This document shows positions 27,704-34,565 of a DNA stretch of 41,962 nt, one piece after another. Each line of letters starts with the position of its first letter. Within the stretch, counting starts at the first letter, position 1. Source of the stretch: a candidate division TM6 bacterium UASB124 (GTDB lineage Bacteria > Dependentiae > Babeliae > Babeliales > RVW-14). The DNA is taken from positions 51,573 to 93,534 of the forward strand of contig LDIV01000005.1 in NCBI GenBank assembly GCA_001468855.1, read 5' to 3'. Below the pieces are notes generated by a model. It was given only the letters and a program-made list of their open reading frames with translations, did no database searches and had not been told where the DNA came from. Made by a program: the position numbers and the translations under genes.

Positions 27704-27744
27704 GATAACCTCGCTATTTCCCCATTAGATTAATGATTATTACC
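27674..27744 (-). repeat. 70-bp junction repeat, copy 2
   Basis: The second copy of the repeat at 26950-27019, with a single inserted G. It again covers a gene end (GNNH stop), spacer, ribosome site and gene start, so the repeat unit is one whole intergenic junction. Confidence 0.9.
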
Positions 27745-28563
27745 ATTTGGTTGATTTGCGCCGCCATTTGCTGCTGCACCTACATTATTATGAGGCTGTT
27801 CAACAAATTGATTCTTCACAACTTGAATCAGCTTTTTTACCAATGGCGCTGACACACAACAAACTACATACGTCCCACCAACATGCATTATAAGTTTTTG
27901 ATCTATTAAACTTTTTATTACTTCAGGTTTTGCAAGATACAAGACAACCCCACCAATAATGACCTTAGCCATGTTTTCAGGATGTCGCCACGTATGCTCA
28001 ACTATTGGATTAATCACCGGATGAAGAATATGTCTATATGCTTTTGCCAAGAACCATGCAGTAGCATTTTTAAATGCCACACAACCACGCCCTATAAGAC
28101 CGGGAATATGGGTACATGGCTGAAAAACATATATATCAGTCCCATCAACAGCACGATGCATTAATCTGGCAAGCGTTGATGGTCCTTGATCTTGTTGTAG
28201 CTGTTGTTGCTGTGGCTGTTGCTGCGGCTGCTGTTGTTGCTGTGGCTGTTGCTGTTGTTGTTGAGGCTGCTGTTGCTCTGGTTGCTGCTGAACAGGTTTA
28301 TTTACATGACCATTATTATGAGCCAGATTATTTTCCTGGTCAGCTGCTAATGGTACAGCAGTAGCAGGTATTTTGGGTGCCACCGACGCAGGAGCCTTTT
28401 TGGGTGCTGCAGCAGGATGCTTTTTAGGCGCTGCATACTTTGGATGAGCTTGATCGCCCTTTTTAGGAGCCGCTTTATGCATACCAAATCCAACATTGAC
28501 GCTTGATAATGCAAAAGCGCAGCCCATTATAATAGATATACTACAACGATTAATAACCTTCAT
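27730..28563 (-). CDS. Secreted poly-Gln membrane protein with MHRAVDG motif (paralog B)
   Basis: A 277-aa protein. A signal peptide (1 to about 28) is followed by a Lys/Ala/Pro-rich segment with repeats of AAPKK, then a long Gln/Pro tract (about 90-123). The conserved box LARLMHRAVDGTDIYVFQPC and HIPGLIGRG follows. One or two hydrophobic helices lie near 200-240 (MAKVIIGGVVLYLAK and YVVCCVSAPLVKKL), and an Asn/Gly-rich end NGNNH is shared with paralog A. A GGAGG ribosome site precedes the ATG. It is the first gene of the minus-strand block, so its promoter should lie in the AT-rich gap 28564-29005. The Gln tract is made of near-repeated codons and is expected to vary in length. Confidence 0.75.
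   Translation of the reverse strand: MKVINRCSISIIMGCAFALSSVNVGFGMHKAAPKKGDQAHPKYAAPKKHPAAAPKKAPASVAPKIPATAVPLAADQENNLAHNNGHVNKPVQQQPEQQQPQQQQQQPQQQQQPQQQPQQQQLQQDQGPSTLARLMHRAVDGTDIYVFQPCTHIPGLIGRGCVAFKNATAWFLAKAYRHILHPVINPIVEHTWRHPENMAKVIIGGVVLYLAKPEVIKSLIDQKLIMHVGGTYVVCCVSAPLVKKLIQVVKNQFVEQPHNNVGAAANGGANQPNGNNH
28194..28290 (-). repeat. Gln-codon microsatellite-like tract
   Basis: Imperfect repeats of CAG/CAA with interspersed CCG/CCA codons encode about 30 mostly Gln residues in the paralog B gene. The sequence is low complexity on both strands, which also creates a spurious Ala/Val-rich frame on the plus strand. Confidence 0.85.
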
Positions 28564-29005
28564 TTGAAATAACCTCCAAAAAATACGGTTTTAAAAAACC
28601 TTTTGGTTAACACACCCCCATCAAAAAAGAACACTTTGTTATAAATTTCTAATGTTCTAAATAATATTAACCAAAACAAAACAAAAGATCAAATGGTCAA
28701 TTTTATCAGTCTTGCGAGAAGTTTTCACGCTGAAACAATAATAAAAATTTTTCGAAACATTCATTCACTCAGTATCATTTCCTTAACAAATTCATTCAAA
28801 ATAAGCGAATTATGCAACACATAAACACTAAAAAGATTATTATCATTATTTGTTGAAAAATATATTCATATCTCAACAGAACAACCATGTGAGGGAATTT
28901 TTTTGAATAAATTTGTATGGGGTTTGAATAAATTTGTATGGGGGAGAACACAGGCACTGTTTGGAAATGTGTAAGTGTTAACAGTATAGCCTATGCTCCA
29001 CTATT
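28564..29005. other. AT-rich intergenic gap
   Basis: About 440 bp between the start of the secreted-protein block and the end of the TPR gene. It holds the GGAGG ribosome site of the gene at 28563 and a tandem 21-bp repeat (28902-28943). I saw no convincing gene, RNA or clear promoter; the promoter of the block should lie here. Confidence 0.5.
28902..28943. repeat. Exact tandem 21-bp repeat
   Basis: TTTGAATAAATTTGTATGGGG occurs twice in direct succession (28902-28922 and 28923-28943), followed by further G residues. Its role is unknown; it may be a protein-binding site or a slippage product. Confidence 0.85.
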
Positions 29006-29611
29006 TTACAAAAGCCCCCGCAAACGAACCGCAACAACCTCCGGCAGCTCATTAACGGCCTTGGTAAACCATTGCAAAAACCACGTTTTTTGGGCCTCTT
29101 CTTCAAACATTTGCACGGCTATTACAAGATCTTTTACGGCATTTTCAATCTGTAATTCATCAACAACACGATTATAGAAGAGTTGAAGAAGACATTGATA
29201 ACGATCTTCAAATTTTTCCCGCCAATCAACTGTCGCATAAAAAACAAGAAGCGTTGCCAATATTTCATACGAATCAGGATCCTGCGTTAAAAGATGCTCG
29301 TAGATAGCTATTGCATCGATCCAACGTTTTTCTTTTTGATACAGAAAGGCAGCTTGCTTATATTTCTCGCTTGCGTTACCACTTTCCAGATGCCATAGAA
29401 TATCGCCTTCGAGCTGCAGCGCATAAGCCCGATCTGATAAAGAATGAGCCATTAGTCTAAAGACACTCAGAGCCTTTTCTCGTTCACCTCGAGCAATCAA
29501 GTCAGCTAGCTTAAACCACGCCACACTTTTTTCTTTGACGCTTTGCTGCCGTTCCATCATTTCCCCTTTTTTCTTGGCAACAGCCCTTAATCGGTTGATT
29601 TGTGAAGGCAA
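29006..29611 (-). CDS. TPR-like helical repeat protein
   Basis: A soluble protein of tetratricopeptide-like helices (for example KALSVFRLMAHSLSDRAYAL, LEGDILWHLESGNASEKYKQAAFLYQ and DAIAIYEHLLTQDPDSYEIL). No signal peptide is visible, so it is probably cytoplasmic. The frame is open to 29755 but would overlap the divergent carboxyltransferase gene and extend upstream of the predicted promoter. I prefer a TTG at 29611 (AGGTGG upstream; protein of about 201 aa, starting LPSQINRL). ATGs at 29560 and 29557, behind AAGGGG, are alternatives. Function unknown beyond probable protein-protein contacts. Confidence 0.65.
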   Translation of the reverse strand: MPSQINRLRAVAKKKGEMMERQQSVKEKSVAWFKLADLIARGEREKALSVFRLMAHSLSDRAYALQLEGDILWHLESGNASEKYKQAAFLYQKEKRWIDAIAIYEHLLTQDPDSYEILATLLVFYATVDWREKFEDRYQCLLQLFYNRVVDELQIENAVKDLVIAVQMFEEEAQKTWFLQWFTKAVNELPEVVAVRLRGLL

Positions 29612-29648
29612 AAGAGCTTGCCACCTTTTGAAAACAATAACATCTAAT

Positions 29649-29676
29649 GTTATACTGCTCTCTGCTTTATTGTAAA
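29649..29676 (-). promoter_or_regulatory. Promoter of the TPR gene
   Basis: On the minus strand TTTACA (29671-29676) and TATAAC (29649-29654) are 16 bp apart, each one mismatch from the sigma70 consensus. Transcription would start near 29642, which excludes the most upstream start codon of the TPR frame. Confidence 0.6.
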
Positions 29677-29723
29677 GATACAATCTAAAAATTTTTGTGG
29701 TGTCGCCGAGGGATCTAACGTAG

Positions 29724-31262
29724 ATGGGAATAACAGTAGATGTTCGATGGGACAAAATAGAGAAGCAATCATTATTGGGTGGTGGTCAAGAAGCTATTCA
29801 GCGTCAACAAGCACTAGGTAAATTCACAGCACGACAACGACTTGATCTATTGCTCGATGAACATAGTTTTATAGAAACAGATCGACTTGCAACGTCCCCA
29901 CTTCTATCAACACCGGCGTACACTGATGGTGTCATCACCGGGTTTGGAACAATACATGGACGCAATGTCGCTGTTTATGCACAAGACTTCACCATTAAAG
30001 GTGGCTCACTCGGAAAACAACATGCTCAAAAAATTTGTAAGATCATGGACATGGCAGCAAAAATCGGCTGCCCTATTATCGGCATTATTGACTCCGGTGG
30101 CGCACGCATTGATGAAGGCATCCATGCATTGGCAGGTTATGGCCAAATATTCAAACGTAACAGCCTTTATTCAGGGATCATACCGCAAATATCCATTATC
30201 GCCGGACCTTGCGCAGGAGGCGCTGTTTATTCACCGGCACTGACCGATTTTGTATTCATGACTGAAGCAATCAGCCAAATGTTTATCACCGGACCCAATG
30301 TTATTGCTGAAGCAGTTCACCAAACAATCACCAAAGAAGATTTGGGGGGAGCTCAAATCCATGCACAAATCTCCGGCGTTGCACATATGGTATGCCCTAC
30401 TGAAGCAGATTGTTTTGCACAGGTTAAAACATTATTAAGCTACCTACCACAATCCTACATGGACCAAGCGCCAACACTTCAACAGCATGCACCGCAACCA
30501 ACAAACAACAAACCGCTTTCATCTATTGTCCCGACTAATCATAATCAGTCATACAATATAAAAGACGCAATAACATCAATTGTCGATACTGAAAGTTTTT
30601 TTGAAATCCATAAACTTTTCGCGCCCAACATTATCACAGGATTTGCGCGAATGGACGACATAGTTGTCGGCATTGTTGCCAACCAACCGTTAATCAAAGC
30701 CGGTACAATCGATATTGAAGCATCATGCAAAGCTGCACGATTTATTCGTTTTTGTGACAGCTTCGGCATTCCCATTATTACGCTTGTCGATACACCTGGC
30801 TATTTACCGGGCATCGAACAGGAACATAATGGAATTATTAGACACGGAGCAAAACTTTTATATGCTTATGCAACTGCAACAGTGCCCAAAATAACCGTTA
30901 TTGTGCGTAAAGCATTCGGTGGAGCATTCATCGTAATGGGTAGCAAAGAACTTGGCGGAGATTTTAACTTTGCATGGCCAATGGCACAAATTGCAGTATT
31001 GGGAGCAAAAGCTGCCGTAACGATTATTCATGGTAAAAAAATTGCCGGCATGCCAAGCGAGGAACAAAAAAATATCCAAGCACAACTAGAGCAACAATAT
31101 CATGAAGCATTTCTGAATCCGTTCACCGCTGCACAAAATGGTTATATTGATGCCATCATCTCGCCCGATGAAACACGTATGCACATCATTAAAGCATTGC
31201 ATATAACACATGACAAAGTTGAAAAAAATCCGACACGTAAGCATGGCAATATACCTTTATAA
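29724..31262 (+). CDS. Acyl-CoA carboxylase carboxyltransferase subunit (PccB/MmdA type)
   Basis: A crotonase-fold biotin-dependent carboxyltransferase of 512 aa with both N and C lobes in one chain. Visible family blocks include ARQRLDLLLDEHSFIE, IGIIDSGGARIDEGIHAL, AGPCAGGAVYSPALTDF, a VDTPGYLPGIEQEHNGIIRHGAKLL segment and KAFGGAFIVMG. This family comprises the beta subunits of propionyl-CoA and acetyl-CoA carboxylases and the alpha subunits of decarboxylases. With fabD-fabG-acpP-fabF nearby and no AccA/AccD pair in view, it may make malonyl-CoA for fatty-acid synthesis; substrate cannot be read reliably. Biotin carboxylase and carrier protein genes are not in the window. The ribosome site GAGGGA is far (about 11 nt) from the ATG. 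Confidence 0.92.
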   Translation: MGITVDVRWDKIEKQSLLGGGQEAIQRQQALGKFTARQRLDLLLDEHSFIETDRLATSPLLSTPAYTDGVITGFGTIHGRNVAVYAQDFTIKGGSLGKQHAQKICKIMDMAAKIGCPIIGIIDSGGARIDEGIHALAGYGQIFKRNSLYSGIIPQISIIAGPCAGGAVYSPALTDFVFMTEAISQMFITGPNVIAEAVHQTITKEDLGGAQIHAQISGVAHMVCPTEADCFAQVKTLLSYLPQSYMDQAPTLQQHAPQPTNNKPLSSIVPTNHNQSYNIKDAITSIVDTESFFEIHKLFAPNIITGFARMDDIVVGIVANQPLIKAGTIDIEASCKAARFIRFCDSFGIPIITLVDTPGYLPGIEQEHNGIIRHGAKLLYAYATATVPKITVIVRKAFGGAFIVMGSKELGGDFNFAWPMAQIAVLGAKAAVTIIHGKKIAGMPSEEQKNIQAQLEQQYHEAFLNPFTAAQNGYIDAIISPDETRMHIIKALHITHDKVEKNPTRKHGNIPL

Positions 31263-31390
31263 TAACCGCTCATTTTATTACTCATTCTGACTCTGTACTT
31301 TAAAGTCAATACAGCATATTATATTGTTCCACAAATTTATTCGACCCAATTTTTCTGATTGTTGTATTAGCAGGCTATATTGAGATATGT

Positions 31391-31440
31391 TTTATAAAGA
31401 GCCTTATAGCTCTAATCACAATTGGTGGGGTCTTTATAAA
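31391..31440 (+). promoter_or_regulatory. Inverted repeat before the first GNAT gene
   Basis: TTTATAAAGA (31391-31400) is perfectly complementary to TCTTTATAAA (31431-31440), with a small GAGC/GCTC stem between. The right arm ends at the edge of the AAAGGAT ribosome site. It could be a regulator-binding dyad or an RNA hairpin that limits translation. Confidence 0.55.
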
Positions 31441-31450
31441 GGATATGATT

Positions 31451-32116
31451 ATGAATTTTCTTAAAAAGAATCAGCCGGACAAACAATCATCATCTCGTCA
31501 ACTGCGCATCATTTTTATTATCGCCATCATCTCTCTCTTTCCGCTCGGTTATGGAGCCTACAAGCTTATTTCTTATGCCCATGAATCATGGAGCCCACTA
31601 ACAACACCGCCACAAGAAGTCAAAGGATCCATTGTTACATTACGACAACTCAAAGAAGAATATTACGTCAGTTTTCATACTATGTTTTCCAATCTCGTGC
31701 GCAAAAATCTCGAATTTCCGGAATTCATAAACCTCGGGTACACCATCCGCTATCTTCAAGACTTACAACGTAGATTCAATGAAGGGAAATTGCTTTTATA
31801 CTGCATCTTTGACAACAAGGACAATAAGCTTATTGGTTCTATTAATATTAAAGAAAAAAGTGAAGCGGAGCTTGGACAACTCGGTTGGTGGATCAATGAA
31901 GCTTACTGGGGTGGCGGTCGCGCACAAGAAGCCTTAGATCTTATGAGCAAAACATATTTTAGACTTAAACCACAAGAAAAAAGCTACATCGCGCACGTCC
32001 GTCTATGGAACAAGCGTGGCTACTTGGCACTCAAAAAAAATGGATTTCAGGATCTTGGCTACTTTTACGAAGATGGCAAACCAACCCGCTATATTCTTGA
32101 AAGAAAACGTAAATAA
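31451..32116 (+). CDS. Membrane-anchored GNAT acetyltransferase 1
   Basis: A protein of 221 aa with one N-terminal membrane helix (about 19-40, IIFIIAIISLFPLGYGAYKL) and a cytoplasmic or periplasmic GNAT domain resembling RimJ/RimL N-acetyltransferases. Domain signs are KGSIVTLRQLKEEYY (first strand and helix), LIGSINIKEK, then the acetyl-CoA loop YWGGGRAQEALDLM and the final NGFQDLGYFYEDGKPTRY. I chose the ATG at 31451, 8 nt from AAAGGAT; the ATG at 31445 is too close. It forms a tandem pair with the next gene. A membrane-bound GNAT is unusual; the substrate is unknown. Confidence 0.8.
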   Translation: MNFLKKNQPDKQSSSRQLRIIFIIAIISLFPLGYGAYKLISYAHESWSPLTTPPQEVKGSIVTLRQLKEEYYVSFHTMFSNLVRKNLEFPEFINLGYTIRYLQDLQRRFNEGKLLLYCIFDNKDNKLIGSINIKEKSEAELGQLGWWINEAYWGGGRAQEALDLMSKTYFRLKPQEKSYIAHVRLWNKRGYLALKKNGFQDLGYFYEDGKPTRYILERKRK

Positions 32117-32159
32117 CTCTCGGCCTTAAGATTGTGATTTTTTGGGAAAGGATTTTATT

Positions 32160-32819
32160 ATGAAATTTTTTGCAACCAACAATCAAAAATTTCTATCATC
32201 TCGTCTATTACGGATTATATCTATTATTGTCGGCATCTCGATAATACCGGTAGGATATGGAATCTATCAACTTGTTTCCCATATACAATCAACAACAACA
32301 CTAACAAGCCCACCCAAAGAAATTAAAGGCAAGCTCGTTACCCTCCGACCACTCAAAGAAGAATATTATATTAGTTATCACAATATGTTTTCCGACATCG
32401 TACGTAAAAATCTCGAATTCCCTGAACATATAACATTAGGATATACCATTCGTTATCTTCAAGATCAGCAACGAAAAGCAGAAGAAGGTAAGATGCTTAT
32501 GTACTGCATATTCGATAATAAAGACAATAAACTTATTGGCTCTGTTGAAATCAGAGACAAAAATGATGAAGATCCCGGTCAACTCGGTTGCTGGGTAAAC
32601 GAAGCTTATTGGGGCGGTGGGCGATTCCAAGAAGCATTAGACTTAATAACCAAAACATATTTTAGACTTAAACCAAACGAAAAAAGCTATATCGCTCACG
32701 TAAGGCTTTGGAATGATCGCAGTTTTAAAGCACTGACCAAATATGGACTTAAAGAGATCGGCTATTTCTACGAAAACGGTAAACCTACACGACATATTCT
32801 TGAAATGAAACGTCCATAA
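32160..32819 (+). CDS. Membrane-anchored GNAT acetyltransferase 2
   Basis: A 219-aa tandem paralog of the preceding gene. The plan is the same: a membrane helix (about 18-36), then KGKLVTLRPLKEEYY, a DNKLIGSVEIRDK strand, the acetyl-CoA loop YWGGGRFQEALDLI and the end YENGKPTRHILEMKR. By eye well over half of the residues are identical to copy 1. The ATG at 32160 follows GGGAAAGGA at good spacing; an in-frame TTG further up (32142) is unlikely. The gap to copy 1 is 43 bp, so one transcript probably covers both. Confidence 0.8.
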   Translation: MKFFATNNQKFLSSRLLRIISIIVGISIIPVGYGIYQLVSHIQSTTTLTSPPKEIKGKLVTLRPLKEEYYISYHNMFSDIVRKNLEFPEHITLGYTIRYLQDQQRKAEEGKMLMYCIFDNKDNKLIGSVEIRDKNDEDPGQLGCWVNEAYWGGGRFQEALDLITKTYFRLKPNEKSYIAHVRLWNDRSFKALTKYGLKEIGYFYENGKPTRHILEMKRP

Positions 32820-32898
32820 ACCAATACTCTTCCTTTTTTACGCAATCCCCTGTAGGCTTGAAAAAATGTATTTTTTTTATTGCCGAAAGGTGGATACC

Positions 32899-33447
32899 AT
32901 GATTAAAAAAGTTTTATTTATTTTAATGCCAAAAGATTTTCAAGATTTTGAATTTCAAATCCCCTACAAAGTACTCAATGAACAAGGTTTTGTGGTCGAT
33001 GTCGCAGGCCTACAACCTGGTACGGCTCTGGGGATGGCAGGATCAAAATTTACTCCAAATCTACAACTTGACGCACTAACGGAGAAGGATTTTAATACGT
33101 ATTCAGCACTGATCATCCCCGGCGGTCCTGGATCAACAACGTATTTGTGGGGCAATAAAAAAGTGCAAAGTGTTGCTTGGTATTTTAATGATAATAAAAA
33201 AATTGTCGCAGCTATCTGCAATGCATGTGCCGTTCCTGTTGAAGCTGATTTACTTAAAGGCAAAAAAGGGACCATCTTCCCAACCCCAGAAGGAAAAGCT
33301 CTTTTTGCACAACATGGTGCCAAATTTGTTGAACAAGGCTGTGTAATAAATAAAGAAGACAAGATTATTACTGCTCAAAGTCCTGAATTTATTAAAGAAT
33401 TTGCTCAAGCAATTGTTACTCTCTTGAAGGAACAGCAACACTCATGA
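32899..33447 (+). CDS. DJ-1/PfpI family protein
   Basis: A 182-aa protein of the class I glutamine-amidotransferase-like fold. The start at 32899 follows AAAGGTGG. Glu18 (DFEFQIPY) and the nucleophile Cys107 (AAICNACAVPV) fall where DJ-1 has Glu18 and Cys106. The position of the third DJ-1 residue, His126, is Phe here (GTIFPT against THP in DJ-1), so a protease or glyoxalase activity of the Cys-His type is doubtful. Members act as redox chaperones or deglycase/glyoxalase-like enzymes. The stop overlaps the hflX start by 4 bp (ATGA), indicating coupled translation. Confidence 0.85.
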   Translation: MIKKVLFILMPKDFQDFEFQIPYKVLNEQGFVVDVAGLQPGTALGMAGSKFTPNLQLDALTEKDFNTYSALIIPGGPGSTTYLWGNKKVQSVAWYFNDNKKIVAAICNACAVPVEADLLKGKKGTIFPTPEGKALFAQHGAKFVEQGCVINKEDKIITAQSPEFIKEFAQAIVTLLKEQQHS

Positions 33448-34553
33448 AACATAGACAAGCAATAGATAGCATTCAACATCCAAAAACATTACTTGTTGGT
33501 ATTTATGCTCCATATAATCGCATGGAACAACCGGAGTATTATTACGAAGAATTTATAAGTCTGGTTAAAACGCTCGGCATTCACTACGATCTAACACATT
33601 TCATGAAGGTTCGAGCTGTCGACAACAATACCTTTTTTACCAAAGGCAAAATGGACGAACTGGTAAAAGTGTGTGTTGATAACAAGATTGAATTAATAAT
33701 CTTTTCAGAAATTTTAGCACCACTTCAAGAGCGAAACCTTGAAACATTACTTGGTTGTCAAATTTATGATCGTGAAAAGTTAATTCTTGAGATATTCAAA
33801 AAATCTGCACATTCATCAGAAGGTAAAATTCAAGTTGAGATGGCAGAAATAGAATATTTAAAAACACGAATTATTGGTAAAGGCCGTGAATTTGCTCAAC
33901 AAGAAGGTATTATTGGTACTCGTGGACCTGGTGAAACGGCAAAAGAAGAAGTTAAAAGAATCTTCGCCGATAAACTTCGTCAAGCAAAAAAACGTCTTGA
34001 AACTCTTGAACGCTCTCGCGAAGTACAAAGAAAGCAACGTATCAATAGCAAATTTCCCCTTATATGCATCATTGGTTATACCAACGCAGGCAAATCAAGC
34101 TTGCTCAATCGTATAGCCAAAGGGAATGTATTGGCCGAAGATAAATTATTCGCAACACTTGATACAACAACAAGAGAATTATTTATCGACGGACAAAAGA
34201 AAGCATTGATTTCTGATACCGTTGGCTTTATCAGTCAACTGCCTCACAGCTTGATTGCTGCATTCAAGTCAACGCTTAACGAATTACATCATGCAAGTGT
34301 CTTGTTGCATATCGTTGACATTAGTAATCCAGCATGGAAAAGCCACATAGAAGTCGTCCAAACAACGCTTAAAGAGCTTAATGTTCGTCAACCGGTAATT
34401 TACGTGTTTAACAAGATAGATAAACTTGATCCTGAACTTAATAAACACATAGCTCATGACGTCGCTACATACCAACCGCAAGTTTTTATCCACACACAAT
34501 CAAAAGAAGGTATAGAACCACTTGTCTCGCTACTCAAAAAATATCGCTTATAA
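33444..34553 (+). CDS. hflX: GTPase HflX
   Basis: A ribosome-associated GTPase that rescues or splits stalled 70S ribosomes in stress. The N-terminal HflX domain includes FFTKGKMDELVKVC and ends in a long helical linker with GTRGPGETAKEEVKR. The G domain follows: G1 GYTNAGKSS (211-219), the switch II block DTVGFISQLPHSLIAAFKST, and G4 NKID. At 369 aa it is somewhat shorter than the E. coli protein (426 aa) because the C-terminal domain is missing or short. It overlaps the DJ-1-like gene by 4 bp and is followed 12 bp later by gap. Confidence 0.95.
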   Translation: MKHRQAIDSIQHPKTLLVGIYAPYNRMEQPEYYYEEFISLVKTLGIHYDLTHFMKVRAVDNNTFFTKGKMDELVKVCVDNKIELIIFSEILAPLQERNLETLLGCQIYDREKLILEIFKKSAHSSEGKIQVEMAEIEYLKTRIIGKGREFAQQEGIIGTRGPGETAKEEVKRIFADKLRQAKKRLETLERSREVQRKQRINSKFPLICIIGYTNAGKSSLLNRIAKGNVLAEDKLFATLDTTTRELFIDGQKKALISDTVGFISQLPHSLIAAFKSTLNELHHASVLLHIVDISNPAWKSHIEVVQTTLKELNVRQPVIYVFNKIDKLDPELNKHIAHDVATYQPQVFIHTQSKEGIEPLVSLLKKYRL

Positions 34554-34565
34554 GGAGTTTTTACC

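Noticed and set aside
26950..27744. Insertion sequence or miniature transposon flanked by the 70-bp repeats
   Set aside because: The repeats lack terminal inverted ends and target duplications, and the DNA between them is an ordinary gene of the block. Duplication of a gene junction explains it better.
28116..28364. Ala/Val-rich plus-strand frame
   Set aside because: It is the reverse reading of the poly-Gln codons of the minus-strand gene.
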